Shown: in pieces, positions 1 through 10,248 of the stretch
Numbering within the stretch: the stretch's first letter is position 1
Layout of the letters: every line of letters starts with the position of its first letter
From: Polynucleobacter sp. MWH-Berg-3C6
GTDB taxonomy: Bacteria; Pseudomonadota; Gammaproteobacteria; Burkholderiales; Burkholderiaceae
Direction of reading: 5' to 3'
Length of the DNA: 64,000 bases
NCBI RefSeq assembly: GCF_018881855.1
Contig: NZ_JACVPN010000002.1
Span: 210,769 to 274,768 of the forward strand
The notes under the pieces: generated by a model
Seen by the model: only the letters and a program-made list of their open reading frames with translations
Databases searched by the model: none
Told to the model about the DNA's origin: nothing
Translations under genes and position numbers: made by a program

Positions 1-2
1 AA

Positions 3-833
3 TTAGACGAAGCTATTCATAGCCTGAATCGATACTTACAAAAAGTAGATCTTGATCCCGCACGACTTGCTCAAGTGGAAGAGCGCATGCAAGCTCTTCA
101 TAGTGCCGCCAGAAAATACCGTACTGAGGCAGATGGATTACCAGCGTTGCTTCAAGAGACTGCTGAACGATTAGATGCCCTAACTGCGTCTCAGAATATT
201 GAAGCCTTACGTGAAAAAGTACAGCAGGAAGAGCTTGCTTATCTCAAACTTGCAAAACAACTCTCTCAAAAACGTGCGGGTGCCGCTGCCGAACTAGGAA
301 AATTGGTTACAGATGCAATGCAGAATTTATCAATGGCAGGTGGACGCCTAGAAATTGCCTTAAGCCCACTAAGTGAAGGTGGCTCACACGGCTTAGAGCA
401 AATCGAATTCTTGGTTGCGGGGCACGCTGGCAGTACACCACGCTCTTTGGCTAAAGTTGCTTCCGGTGGTGAGCTCGCCCGTATCAGCCTGGCAATTAGC
501 GTAATCACCAGCAAAGCATCATTTACGCCCACCCTCATATTTGATGAGGTCGATGCAGGTATTGGTGGCGCAGTTGCAGAAACGGTTGGTAAGCTGTTGC
601 ACCAATTAGGGCAATCTCATCAAATCTTGTGCGTCACCCATCTGCCTCAAGTTGCAGCACAAGGTAATCACCATCTGAAAGTTAGCAAGTCACAATCTGG
701 TGATAAAACAATCTCACAAGTACAGCCTTTAGGTAGAGTGGAACGTGTCGAAGAAATTGCGCGCATGTTAGGTGGCGCAACCATTACTGACACTACTCGT
801 CGTCATGCTCGCGAGTTACTAGAGCAAAACTAA
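3..833 (+). CDS. recN: DNA repair protein RecN, C-terminal part
   Basis: Cut by the left edge: the frame is open from base 3, leaving 276 residues of a protein that is normally about 550 long. RecN is an SMC-like ATPase that acts at double-strand breaks during recombinational repair. The remaining part holds the end of the coiled-coil arm and the C-terminal ATPase lobe: an ABC signature (VASGGELARIS, about 453-490), Walker B (LIFDEVDAGIGG, about 537-570) and a switch histidine (CVTHLPQ, about 630-650). An internal ATG at 75 is inside the coding frame and is not a start. The gene converges on glnE with only three bases between the stop codons. Confidence 0.95.
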   Translation, partial: LDEAIHSLNRYLQKVDLDPARLAQVEERMQALHSAARKYRTEADGLPALLQETAERLDALTASQNIEALREKVQQEELAYLKLAKQLSQKRAGAAAELGKLVTDAMQNLSMAGGRLEIALSPLSEGGSHGLEQIEFLVAGHAGSTPRSLAKVASGGELARISLAISVITSKASFTPTLIFDEVDAGIGGAVAETVGKLLHQLGQSHQILCVTHLPQVAAQGNHHLKVSKSQSGDKTISQVQPLGRVERVEEIARMLGGATITDTTRRHARELLEQN

Positions 834-836
834 ATC

Positions 837-3665
837 TTAAGAATCTCTCTGGGCATCAGAAGGCGCCTGGAAGATTGCTAGCCAAAGTGATGTCACAGCA
901 GATCTAGCAGCACTTAAGTCAGACTCACTATCAAGCTTGATACGGGTTTTTTCTGCTCCATCTAGGCGCAGACGATGCTGGCGTGCCCTCAAGAGACGAT
1001 AAGCATTAGCCACTGAGTCAGCAATTTTTTCCTTAATCAAGCCTGCCTCTCCTGCAATGCGAAGCAAAGCAATATTGCCAAGATTACCAATCAGCTGGGG
1101 GTGTTGATGTGAGTACGCCAGAACTAAGAACTGCACAATAAATTCGATATCTACCATGCCGCCAGAGTCATGCTTGAGGTCAAACTCACCACTTGCATTA
1201 GGATGTCCTGCATGAACCTTACGGCGCATCTCTAGAATTTCAATACGAAGCTGATCAATATTGCGTTGCTGACTCAACACCTCGGAGCGCACAAGATCAA
1301 AGTCGAAACCTACGGCTAAATTACCAGCGGAGAAGCGTGCCCTGGTTAAGGCTTGGTGCTCCCAAACCCAAGCAGCGTTATCACCTTCACGCATTTGATA
1401 CTTCTTAAAAGCCTCAGCATTGGTTACCAGGAATCCAGCCGAGCCATTCGGGCGAAGCCGAGTATCGATTTCAAATAAACTGCCAGTGGATGTAAATGCA
1501 GTCAACCAATTAATCATACGTTTCGCTAAAAGTGCATAGATTTCTTGCGCAGCATAATCAGCCTCATCCGATTGGTACAAAAATACCAAATCGAGATCAG
1601 AAGCATAGCCAAGCTCCTTGCCTCCCAACTTGCCGTAAGAAATAACTGCAAATGGTGCAAGGAAATCTTGAGATAAGCCAAACTTCTGGGCAACACCGGG
1701 CCAGACGCGTTCAAAAGTAGTCTGCAATATTAGATCCGCTAGGGCTGACAAATGATCACTCACCTTTTCAACTGACAGGGGCTCATCAACACCAATACCA
1801 AGGTCAGCTAAGAGCGTGATAAATGTCTCGGTATGGTGAGTCACGCGCAAAATATCCATTGCCTGCTCCGAACCATCGCCATCAGCCATCACATCATCAA
1901 GGCGCATATTTAGATTGGCCTTTACTTCTCGCCAATACTCTTCAGGCTCCTCAATCAAAGCCTTCTCCGTTCTTGAATTGAGTAAGTGATCTAATAAATG
2001 TGGGTGCCGCGTGAGGTACTGAGCACCCCATTGAGATGCCTTGAGTAAATCAAGTACATTAAACAGCGCCCTGGGATATTCAGCCAAGATCGACAGGTAG
2101 GCACTACGTCTTGCAATAGCCTCAAGCAAATCAAAAAATCGCAATAAGGTTTGATCGGCATGAGCCTGATTACCGCCAGGATGCTGCAAGTTGTCTGCAG
2201 CCTTACGCATTAAATTATCAAAGATGAGTCGACTTTTCTCGGGGATCTGTCTTTGCTTTGGGCCATCACGCCAGCTACTCCAGCGCACAAGCGTTTGTGG
2301 AAAATACTCCTCATCTGGCTCCCAGCTGGAATCTAAGGGGGCAAGCTCTAACCGAGCACTGTCATCCAATAAGAATGCTTTTTCAAAGAGGCGAGCAACA
2401 TTGTTTTGATGACGATCCAACTCAGCCATGAAAGCCTTACTCTCGCCTTCTAGATCCCCATTTGCCATTGAGCTTGCCAAGCGCGAGCGAGCCAACTCAT
2501 CATCTGGTAGGTAATGGGTTTGTTGATCATCCCAAACTTGAATACGATGCTCCAGACGCCTTAAGAAAACATAGGCCGTTTGCAAGGCCTCAATTTCCTC
2601 TGAGGGCAAAATTCCTCTTCGCCCAATCAGACTGAGAACTTCTAAAGTAGGGCGAACTCTAAAGCGAGGGTCAGTTCCCCCTCGCATCAACTGAAACATT
2701 TGCGCTAGAAACTCAATTTCTCGAATGCCGCCACGGCCTAACTTAATATCGCGGGAGCGGCCTTGATGTCCAGATGATCGCTTGTCAGCTTCATGTTGAA
2801 TTTGAGCATGCAGGTCTCGAATAGATGCGATTACGCCGTAATCTAGATGGCGGCGATATACGAATGGACGAATTAGTTGATCCAATTCTTTTGCGCAGTA
2901 AATATGTTCTGGCGTTCCAGTCAAAGGTGCAATCAACCGGCCCTTGATCCAGGCATAGCGCTCCCACTCCCTGCCTTGAACCAAAAGATATTCCTCAAGC
3001 ATCTCTAGGCTGCACACCAATGGCCCAGAGTCCCCATTGGGACGCAAGCGCATATCCACTCGAAAGACAAAACCGTTTTCATCATGCTCAGATAAGAGTC
3101 GAATTAAATGCTTGCCCATGCGAGAGAACCATTCATGGTTCGAAAGACTTTTGGGTCCGCCTTCAGTCTCACCCTCGTGCTCATACAAGAAAATCAGATC
3201 GATATCAGATGAGAGGTTCAGTTCAAAGCCGCCTAATTTACCCATACCAACGACCATCAGCGGCATCTCGGCATTATTGGGTTTACTCCATGGAAGCCCG
3301 AATCGATTTTTTAAATCTTCGCGAATATAGGCAATGGAGTCTGCAACAGCCAACTCAGCAAAATGGCTCAGACCATGGGTAACCTCATCTAAACTCGCCA
3401 TCCCATTGAGATCCCGAAACGCAATCCAAATCATTAGGCGCTGCCTAGCCAGTCGCAGATTAGCCATAAACTGCGCCTCATCTAGCCCGGCCCCTGGCTG
3501 AGAGATGCCAGAAGTTTTTAGCAAATCTTGGATACCCTGCAAATCGACCTTTTTCTGCCCGCAAGACCTGAGCCAGTCAATCCATTCGGGGCGAGCATTC
3601 AGCCAGCGCCGCGCGTAGGTGGAATGCTGCTCTAGAAAAGCAATTTGCCGAGAAAATTCATCCAT
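837..3665 (-). CDS. glnE: Bifunctional glutamine synthetase adenylyltransferase / adenylyl-removing enzyme
   Basis: 942 residues, the usual length of GlnE. The enzyme adenylylates glutamine synthetase when nitrogen is plentiful and removes the AMP when it is scarce, under PII control. Two nucleotidyltransferase domains are visible, each with the GG-x-SD-x-DL pattern: the N-terminal one (GGFELNLSSDIDL, residues 145-157; adenylyl-removing half by family knowledge) and the C-terminal one (GGKELGYASDLDL, near residue 685; adenylyltransferase half). Both aspartate pairs are intact, so both activities should be present. The ATG at 3665 is preceded directly by GAGGGG, too close for a normal ribosome binding site. 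Divergent from the yhdP-like gene. Confidence 0.95.
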   Translation of the reverse strand: MDEFSRQIAFLEQHSTYARRWLNARPEWIDWLRSCGQKKVDLQGIQDLLKTSGISQPGAGLDEAQFMANLRLARQRLMIWIAFRDLNGMASLDEVTHGLSHFAELAVADSIAYIREDLKNRFGLPWSKPNNAEMPLMVVGMGKLGGFELNLSSDIDLIFLYEHEGETEGGPKSLSNHEWFSRMGKHLIRLLSEHDENGFVFRVDMRLRPNGDSGPLVCSLEMLEEYLLVQGREWERYAWIKGRLIAPLTGTPEHIYCAKELDQLIRPFVYRRHLDYGVIASIRDLHAQIQHEADKRSSGHQGRSRDIKLGRGGIREIEFLAQMFQLMRGGTDPRFRVRPTLEVLSLIGRRGILPSEEIEALQTAYVFLRRLEHRIQVWDDQQTHYLPDDELARSRLASSMANGDLEGESKAFMAELDRHQNNVARLFEKAFLLDDSARLELAPLDSSWEPDEEYFPQTLVRWSSWRDGPKQRQIPEKSRLIFDNLMRKAADNLQHPGGNQAHADQTLLRFFDLLEAIARRSAYLSILAEYPRALFNVLDLLKASQWGAQYLTRHPHLLDHLLNSRTEKALIEEPEEYWREVKANLNMRLDDVMADGDGSEQAMDILRVTHHTETFITLLADLGIGVDEPLSVEKVSDHLSALADLILQTTFERVWPGVAQKFGLSQDFLAPFAVISYGKLGGKELGYASDLDLVFLYQSDEADYAAQEIYALLAKRMINWLTAFTSTGSLFEIDTRLRPNGSAGFLVTNAEAFKKYQMREGDNAAWVWEHQALTRARFSAGNLAVGFDFDLVRSEVLSQQRNIDQLRIEILEMRRKVHAGHPNASGEFDLKHDSGGMVDIEFIVQFLVLAYSHQHPQLIGNLGNIALLRIAGEAGLIKEKIADSVANAYRLLRARQHRLRLDGAEKTRIKLDSESDLSAARSAVTSLWLAIFQAPSDAQRDS

Positions 3666-3706
3666 CCCCTCATCTTAATCCGTACCTCAAATCTCATGCC
3701 AGAAGC

Positions 3707-3736
3707 TTGGCGACCGACTCAAGGCTGACGGATAAT
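3707..3736 (+). promoter_or_regulatory. Candidate promoter of the yhdP-like gene, leaderless type
   Basis: TTGGCG (3707-3712), an 18-base spacer and GATAAT (3731-3736) lie seven bases before the ATG at 3744. By normal sigma-70 geometry transcription would start on or next to the start codon, giving a leaderless or nearly leaderless message. An AGGGG at 3737-3741 is only two bases from the ATG. Inference from sequence only. Confidence 0.4.
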
Positions 3737-3743
3737 AGGGGTC

Positions 3744-6700
3744 ATGCTGCAAAAGATCATTCCGCCTAGAGTCAAGAGCTTGCTCGCAAAACGTCCTAAA
3801 AGTTTTGATGGCCCTTGGCGTAAGCGCGCCCTCATTCTTTGCAGCCTTGTTTTAGCCTTATTTGTGATTGGCCACTTAGGTATTCGTTTCATTGTTTGGC
3901 CTCAAATCGAAAAATCTAAAGCGTCCGTAGAGCGACTCATCAGCGCGCGTATTGGTGTTGATGTCGCCATGGATGATTTAAGAGTTTCTTGGACTGGTAT
4001 CAGACCCGAGTTTGAGGTCGATGGCCTACGCTTTAATGGTCCTGACAAATCAAAGCCCTTATTACAAATCACAAAAATTCGCGGTGAGCTCAGTTGGAAT
4101 TCTTTCTATCATCTAGCTCCCTATTTTCATGAGCTCTACTTTGAAGGCGCCCAAATTTATGCTGAGCGCGATAAAAAAGGACTGATTAATATTGCCGGCA
4201 TTCCCGCTCATGGGAATTCAAATGATTACGGGTTCGAAAATTGGCTCTTCTCCCAAGATGAGATTGAAGTAAACAATGTCGAAATATTTTGGACTGATCA
4301 ACTAGATAAAAAATCAAGCACCTCAGTTCAAATTCAAAACCTAGGACTCAGCAATGGCATACGTAGACATAAAGCCTCACTGCGAACAACAACTCCGTGG
4401 GCTAATGGCCCCATACAAATTGAGGCGAACTTCGTTCACCACTTTGGCGGTCAAGCCGGCAAATGGCGTGACTGGATTGGCAATATTTCTTGGGATGTGG
4501 CTGATCTCAATCTCAGCCAAATTATAAAAGAATTTTCTCTTCCGCTTAATACCCTGGAGGGAAAGATTAGTTCTAAGGGAAAATTAAAAATTGATAATGG
4601 CCAACCCGATGGTGGGGTAGCCTATGTTGCCGCAGATAATCTTGTCATTCAGCTGGCTAAAGATGAAGATGCCATTGCCTTAGGTAGATTGGAAACTAAT
4701 CTCACTCAAGAAAATGATGGCGGCTTAATTTCTGTCACGACCAAAACATTTGCTTGGCGAGATATCGATAGCCGAAAAACTGCGCCGTTAGAAAATTTAA
4801 GTCCCATGACTTTTGCCTGGAGACCTCCAGGTCCTGATGGTGAAATTAAAGAATTCAGATTTTCTTCCCCCAAAATTTTGGTTGAAGATGTGGCCGTATT
4901 CGCGCTGAACTTGCCACTATCTAAAAAAGTGCATCAATGGATTAAGGCTTCTCGAGCAGACGGTGAATTACTGGATCTCGACATCCGCTGGTCTGAAAGC
5001 AAATCCCCTCTCTCAGCATTGAATATTCCTGGTGGCTGGTTTAAATCAAATAAGCTCGACTTCTCCATTAGTGCCAAGCTCGTTAATTTGAGCTTTGTTG
5101 GCATTAGCAAGTCTATGCCGTCTGTCTCAAACTTATCTGGCTTCATTAGCAGCGATCAAAGCCAAGGAAGCTTTTCTATTAATTCAAGTGATCTCGAGAT
5201 TGATATCAATGATTTATTAGTTGATCCCAAAATTCAATTAGATCGCGCCAATGGACAAGTGAGCTGGTCAAAGAAAAAGGGGAATTGGGTTGTTAATGCA
5301 CAAAAGCTTGCTTTAAGTAATTCAGAAATAGATACAACGCTCAATCTCAATTACGTGATTGGCGGCCCCAAGAAGCCAGACTTCATGACTCTGGATATGG
5401 ATTTTGCAAGGGCCGACCTAGCTACTGCATACCGCTATCTACCCCTTGGCATGGGCAAAGAGGCCAGACAGTACCTGAGTAAAGCTTTTACTGCAGGCAC
5501 TATACAAAAAGGTAGCCTTCATATAAAAGGTGACCCCAATGGCGTTCCTTTCCCCAACAGTAGTGATGGTGAATTCACTCTCAATCTACCAATCGTAGGG
5601 GCTACGTTTCACCCGGTCCCATTGTTGCCAAGCAATGTAGGAGTTTGGTCTGCATTTAGCAAAGTCAATGGTGGACTTGCAATGCAAAACGCCAACTTTA
5701 CAGTTGATATTTCTCGAGCCAATTTTAAGGATGTACAGCTTAATCAATTTCATGCAGAAATTCCGAATGTCAGCGCAAAGCAGTTAGTCCTCTCCGTGAA
5801 TGGCAATGCGAAAGGCGATGCTCCACAGATGCTAGAGTATTTATTCGCCTCGCCGTTTGCCAAAAAACAAATCAATCTAGAAAAGAATTTGCGAGTAAGT
5901 GGGCCAATTAATCTTGACCTAGGACTAAAAATTCCTCTCTCGACTAACGATGACACTGGCGTTGATATCAAACTGGATCTAACTGGCAACAAAGCGCAGT
6001 GGGCCAATTTACCGCCACTGGAGAATCTCAAGGGAAAAATTCGGATTACTGAGGTTAATCCTGAATTTGAAGATGTCACAGCAACCTTCTTGGGTGGCTC
6101 TTTAAAAATTAGCAGCTCTACATCAACCCCAGGCAAGCAAAACTTTAATATTGCGGGCGATATTACTGCGAACTTTATTAAAGACTATCTTGCAAATACA
6201 GTGAAAACTGAGTCCTCGCCAATTCTCGAGGGAATGAGCGGCTCCGCCAAATACGAAGGCACTCTCAGCTTTAATAAAACTGGTAGCGAAACTAATCTCA
6301 AATTTGATTTGCGCAATTGGGCAAGCGCTGCTCCAATACCAGCAAAGAAGGTGATGGGTGCGCCCATGACTGGTCAAGTGAATCTCAAAACCCTTTCCAG
6401 CAATCAAATCGGGGCAAATCGCTTTAACTGGACCGGCAAACTAGGGGACTTATACACAATACAAGGGGACATAACTAACAATGACGAGTTGCGCTATGCC
6501 CTGGGCATAGGGGCGCCGGCTAATCTATCCCAAGCTGGGTTCCAACTTAATTTGGCTAGCAATGAGCTCGATGTAGATGCTTGGTTAGATTTTTTCGGGA
6601 AACAAAAACAAAAAAGTAATACCACTGAAGCAGCTAGCTCTGAAACAAATAATATTTATGTAACCGCGCAGGTGAAAAAGCTCATTTTGTTTGATCGCAT

Positions 6701-7880
6701 CTGGCAAGATCTGAATTTATCTGCAAACAATAAAACGAGTGCTTGGCAGATGCGCTTCAACTCACCCCAGATTGCAGGCCAACTCCAGTATCAAGAACCC
6801 AATAAGGCAAATCCTAGCGGCTTAGTTAGCGGCAATTTAAGTCGACTCAAGGTTCCAGATGAATTCACCCCGGTGATAGAAGCAAGCAAGACCACACAGA
6901 AAAATAATGTGGTTGTGAAGAACAAGCTATCACCTAGCTCGATTCCAAGTCTCGATGTGACTATCGATGATTTAAATTGGTCAAAAGCCCATCTTGGGCA
7001 AACTAAACTCAAAACGAAGACCACTAGCAATCTACTGACGATTGAGTCTATTCAATTTAATAATCCGCAGAGCAACTCAACTACTACTGGCCAATGGATT
7101 GGCGCTACAGCAAACCAATCTGAACATAGCAATATCAATATAGATCTAGATGTAAAAGATGCTGGCCGCATTATTGCCAATTGGAGTACACAAAAATCCG
7201 TTGAAGGTGGTCAGGGCACACTGACTGCCAATGCAGAGTGGGATGGATCACCGTTTAGCCCCAAATATGAAACCCTTGCCGGTAAGGTCACTCTCAACCT
7301 AGAAAAAGGACGTTTACTAGAAGTGAATACTAGCGGCGCTCAAATTCTGGACGTACTGAGCCTGCAAAGTCTATTCAGATTTGCCACCTTAGATCTTCAA
7401 GGTAGCCTTGGTAATATTGTTAGCAAGGGAACGCCCTTCAACAGCATCAATGCAAGCTTTGATATTAATAATGGGTTGGCCCAAACCAAGCAATTCACCA
7501 TGAGCCTAGATCAGGCTAGAGTCGCAATGGCAGGGCAAATCAATATTCCCAAACAAACCCAAGATCTGCGCGTCACTATTTTCCCAACCATTGACGCCAC
7601 TGCCGGCTCCTTAGCTGCTTTTGCTATCAATCCGATTGTTGGATTGGGTGCACTCGTTGGACAGTACCTCATTACCAATCAGATTAATCGAAATCTACAA
7701 TCTGATTATTTAATTCAAGGTTCTTGGGATAAGCCGGAAGTTATTCCGCTAGATCAAAAAGGTCAGCCGATTGATGGTAAAACTTTAGATACGATACGTA
7801 GCAAAGACTTGCTAAAAGAACAAAGTAAACCTGGCACTACCAATACACCAACCCCAAAATCGCAAACTCAGGCTTTATGA
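3744..7880 (+). CDS. YhdP-like AsmA-family envelope protein
   Basis: 1378 residues. One N-terminal membrane segment (about 28-48) is followed by a very long, weakly conserved beta-rich stretch with many N/S/T residues, and a C-terminal AsmA-like region with the family-style GLGALVGQYLITNQ segment (about residue 1307). This matches YhdP-type proteins (DUF3971 plus AsmA_2), which anchor in the inner membrane, span the periplasm as bridge-like proteins, and are thought to help move phospholipids to the outer membrane. The C-terminal tail is S/T/P/Q-rich. The last four bases (ATGA) overlap the start of the nitrilase-family gene, as in other betaproteobacteria, where this trio with tldD is common. 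Function is assigned by family resemblance. Confidence 0.85.
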   Translation: MLQKIIPPRVKSLLAKRPKSFDGPWRKRALILCSLVLALFVIGHLGIRFIVWPQIEKSKASVERLISARIGVDVAMDDLRVSWTGIRPEFEVDGLRFNGPDKSKPLLQITKIRGELSWNSFYHLAPYFHELYFEGAQIYAERDKKGLINIAGIPAHGNSNDYGFENWLFSQDEIEVNNVEIFWTDQLDKKSSTSVQIQNLGLSNGIRRHKASLRTTTPWANGPIQIEANFVHHFGGQAGKWRDWIGNISWDVADLNLSQIIKEFSLPLNTLEGKISSKGKLKIDNGQPDGGVAYVAADNLVIQLAKDEDAIALGRLETNLTQENDGGLISVTTKTFAWRDIDSRKTAPLENLSPMTFAWRPPGPDGEIKEFRFSSPKILVEDVAVFALNLPLSKKVHQWIKASRADGELLDLDIRWSESKSPLSALNIPGGWFKSNKLDFSISAKLVNLSFVGISKSMPSVSNLSGFISSDQSQGSFSINSSDLEIDINDLLVDPKIQLDRANGQVSWSKKKGNWVVNAQKLALSNSEIDTTLNLNYVIGGPKKPDFMTLDMDFARADLATAYRYLPLGMGKEARQYLSKAFTAGTIQKGSLHIKGDPNGVPFPNSSDGEFTLNLPIVGATFHPVPLLPSNVGVWSAFSKVNGGLAMQNANFTVDISRANFKDVQLNQFHAEIPNVSAKQLVLSVNGNAKGDAPQMLEYLFASPFAKKQINLEKNLRVSGPINLDLGLKIPLSTNDDTGVDIKLDLTGNKAQWANLPPLENLKGKIRITEVNPEFEDVTATFLGGSLKISSSTSTPGKQNFNIAGDITANFIKDYLANTVKTESSPILEGMSGSAKYEGTLSFNKTGSETNLKFDLRNWASAAPIPAKKVMGAPMTGQVNLKTLSSNQIGANRFNWTGKLGDLYTIQGDITNNDELRYALGIGAPANLSQAGFQLNLASNELDVDAWLDFFGKQKQKSNTTEAASSETNNIYVTAQVKKLILFDRIWQDLNLSANNKTSAWQMRFNSPQIAGQLQYQEPNKANPSGLVSGNLSRLKVPDEFTPVIEASKTTQKNNVVVKNKLSPSSIPSLDVTIDDLNWSKAHLGQTKLKTKTTSNLLTIESIQFNNPQSNSTTTGQWIGATANQSEHSNINIDLDVKDAGRIIANWSTQKSVEGGQGTLTANAEWDGSPFSPKYETLAGKVTLNLEKGRLLEVNTSGAQILDVLSLQSLFRFATLDLQGSLGNIVSKGTPFNSINASFDINNGLAQTKQFTMSLDQARVAMAGQINIPKQTQDLRVTIFPTIDATAGSLAAFAINPIVGLGALVGQYLITNQINRNLQSDYLIQGSWDKPEVIPLDQKGQPIDGKTLDTIRSKDLLKEQSKPGTTNTPTPKSQTQAL

Positions 7881-8707
7881 GCAAATTCAACACTGCAGAA
7901 CTCCAGATTGCTGCAATTCAAATGGTGTCTAGCGCGTCACTCCAAGAAAACCTAGAGACGGCTGGTAGGCTGATCAAAGCAGCGGCGCAGGATGGCTCCC
8001 AGCTTGTCGTTCTACCGGAGTACTTTTGCATCATGGGGCTGAAAGACACCGATAAGGTTGGCATCAGAGAAACCTTTGGCAGTGGACCAATTCAAGTAGA
8101 GCTTGCAGAGCTTGCTAAGGCCAATGGTATTTATTTAATTGCGGGGACCATTCCCCTTGAGGCAAAAGATCCCAATAAGGTATTAAATACAACACTCGTC
8201 TTTGGGCCAGATGGGCAGAGGGTAGCGCGGTATGACAAGATTCATTTATTTGGCTTTCAGACCAATACAGAGCGCTACCAAGAATCTGAAACGATTGAAG
8301 CAGGTGAGATACCCGGCATTGTCAAAATTACAGCCAACAATACTGAATGGATTTTTGGTCTAAGTATTTGCTATGACTTGCGCTTTCCAGAGTTGTATCG
8401 CGCACTAGGACAAGTAGACTGTCACATCATTCCTGCTGCTTTTACTTATACAACCGGCAAAGACCATTGGGAAATTCTCTTACGAGCTCGCGCTATTGAA
8501 AACCAATGCTATGTCTTAGCTTCAGCGCAAGGCGGAACGCACCAAAACCAAAGGCGCACTTGGGGCAACACCATGCTGATCGACCCATGGGGTAGCGTCC
8601 TAAGCACCCTTGCTGAAGGAGAGGGCTTTATTTCAGGGGTTTTAAGCAAAGATAAATTAAACGAGGTACGCTCTAAGTTACCCGCGCTTGCGCACCGTAA
8701 GCTTTAA
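7877..8707 (+). CDS. Carbon-nitrogen hydrolase (nitrilase superfamily, omega-amidase / deaminated-glutathione amidase type)
   Basis: 276 residues with the full catalytic set of the nitrilase superfamily: Glu48 (VLPEYF), Lys121 (RYDKIHLF) and Cys165 ([11 protein letters not shown]). The C-terminal [11 protein letters not shown] motif is typical of the NitFhit/Nit1-Nit2 branch, whose members hydrolyse deaminated glutathione or alpha-ketoglutaramate. Which substrate applies here cannot be told from sequence. No signal peptide, so cytoplasmic. The start overlaps the stop of the yhdP-like gene by four bases, so it is translationally coupled to it, and tldD follows after a gap of about 20 bases. 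Confidence 0.9.
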   Translation: MSKFNTAELQIAAIQMVSSASLQENLETAGRLIKAAAQDGSQLVVLPEYFCIMGLKDTDKVGIRETFGSGPIQVELAELAKANGIYLIAGTIPLEAKDPNKVLNTTLVFGPDGQRVARYDKIHLFGFQTNTERYQESETIEAGEIPGIVKITANNTEWIFGLSICYDLRFPELYRALGQVDCHIIPAAFTYTTGKDHWEILLRARAIENQCYVLASAQGGTHQNQRRTWGNTMLIDPWGSVLSTLAEGEGFISGVLSKDKLNEVRSKLPALAHRKL

Positions 8708-8727
8708 AGAAAGATTTGCTGAATCAC

Positions 8728-10218
8728 ATGAATGCACCTGAAGCACTATTTCCCGCCAATTGGACCAAAGCCAAAAAGCAGGCAGACCTTCTTAAATTAG
8801 CGAAGTCCATTCTGCTTGAACCAACTGGACTTTCAGAGCAAGATCTTCATAAGACGTTTGGCAGCATGTTCGCCCACCGTCTTGATGATGCTGATTTGTA
8901 CTTCCAACATACCCGTAGTGAAAGCTGGAGTCTCGAGGAAGGGATTGTGAAATCTGGCAGCTTCAATATCGATCAAGGTGTCGGAGTACGTGCTATTTAT
9001 GGCGACAAAACTGCCTTTGCTTACTCCGACGAAATTAATTTAGAGGCCCTGACTAAGGCTGCTAAAGCCACCCGCGTGATTGGCCCACAAGGCGGCAAAC
9101 AGGCTGTTGCTAGCAAGCTATTCAACCCAATCTCGAATAAGCTGTATTCCGATATGAATCCCTTGGACTCATTACAGCCTAAAGAAAAAATTGCCCTCTT
9201 AGAAAGTATTGAACGTCGTGCAAAAGCCCGCGATCCTCGCATTATTCAAGTGATGGCAAGCCTTGCTGGTGAATTTGATGTTATTCTGGTAGTCCGTGCA
9301 GATGGCTTACTTGCTGCAGACGTAAGACCGCTAGTGCGCGTTTCAGTTCATGTGATTGCCGAACAAAATGGTCGTCGTGAATCTGGATCTTCAGGCGGTG
9401 GTGCACGTCATGACTATCATTATTTTGATGCCGCCCTCATCAATCAATATGTAGATGAAGCAGTTGATGGCGCCCTAGTCAATCTGGAATCTCGTCCTGC
9501 ACCTGCAGGTCCAATGACGGTTGTCATGGGCCCAGGTTGGCCAGGCGTTCTTTTACACGAAGCAGTAGGTCATGGTCTTGAGGGTGACTTCAATCGCAAG
9601 GGCTCCTCCGCGTTTGCTGGTCGTATCGGGCAACGTGTAGCGGCTAAGGGTGTCACAGTGGTTGACGATGGCACTCTATCTGGCCGCAGAGGATCATTGA
9701 ATATTGATGATGAAGGCACCCCTACTCAATGCACAACCTTAATTGAAGATGGAATTTTGAAGGGCTATATTCAGGACAGCTTGAATGCGCGACTGATGAA
9801 AATGCCTTTGACAGGTAACGGCCGCCGCGAAAGTTTTGCATCCCTACCAATGCCACGTATGACGAATACTTACATGCTGGCCGGCAAGGATGATCCCCAA
9901 GAAATTGTGGCCAGTATTAAACGTGGCCTATATGCCGTGAATTTTGGTGGCGGCCAAGTTGACATTACTAGCGGTAAATTTGTGTTCTCGGCGTCTGAAG
10001 CGTATTGGGTTGAAAACGGCAAAATTCAATACCCAGTCAAAGGCGCCACCATTATTGGTAACGGTCCAGAGTCCCTGAAACAGGTCTCTATGATTGGTAA
10101 CGACCTCAAATTAGACAGTGGCATCGGGGTTTGCGGCAAGGAAGGACAAAGCGTTCCGGTCGGCGTTGGACAGCCAACTTTACGTATTGATAGCCTAACT
10201 GTCGGTGGCACCGCCTGA
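8728..10218 (+). CDS. tldD: Metalloprotease TldD
   Basis: 496 residues from the ATG at 8728. A TTG at 8716 in the same frame would add four residues, but ATG is preferred; AAAGAAAG at 8706-8713 could serve as a weak ribosome binding site. The zinc site HEAVGH (277-282) is that of TldD, the metal-bearing half of the TldD/TldE complex, which trims unfolded or modified peptides and helps mature RiPPs such as microcin B17. The partner gene tldE (pmbA) is not in this window. The C-terminal part ([15 protein letters not shown]) is also family-typical. Third gene of the run that begins with the yhdP-like gene. Confidence 0.95.
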   Translation: MNAPEALFPANWTKAKKQADLLKLAKSILLEPTGLSEQDLHKTFGSMFAHRLDDADLYFQHTRSESWSLEEGIVKSGSFNIDQGVGVRAIYGDKTAFAYSDEINLEALTKAAKATRVIGPQGGKQAVASKLFNPISNKLYSDMNPLDSLQPKEKIALLESIERRAKARDPRIIQVMASLAGEFDVILVVRADGLLAADVRPLVRVSVHVIAEQNGRRESGSSGGGARHDYHYFDAALINQYVDEAVDGALVNLESRPAPAGPMTVVMGPGWPGVLLHEAVGHGLEGDFNRKGSSAFAGRIGQRVAAKGVTVVDDGTLSGRRGSLNIDDEGTPTQCTTLIEDGILKGYIQDSLNARLMKMPLTGNGRRESFASLPMPRMTNTYMLAGKDDPQEIVASIKRGLYAVNFGGGQVDITSGKFVFSASEAYWVENGKIQYPVKGATIIGNGPESLKQVSMIGNDLKLDSGIGVCGKEGQSVPVGVGQPTLRIDSLTVGGTA

Positions 10219-10230
10219 AATTCCTGAATT

Positions 10231-10248
10231 ACGGCTTAAAATAGCCGT
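10231..10248 (+). promoter_or_regulatory. Hairpin and -10-like hexamer abutting the DAHP synthase start codon
   Basis: ACGGCT, a six-base loop TAAAAT, and AGCCGT form a perfect 6-bp stem that ends on the base before the ATG. There is no Shine-Dalgarno-like sequence. The loop itself is a good -10 hexamer (10237-10242) six bases before the ATG, so a leaderless transcript is possible. A hairpin that blocks translation of a read-through tldD message is the other reading. Confidence 0.4.
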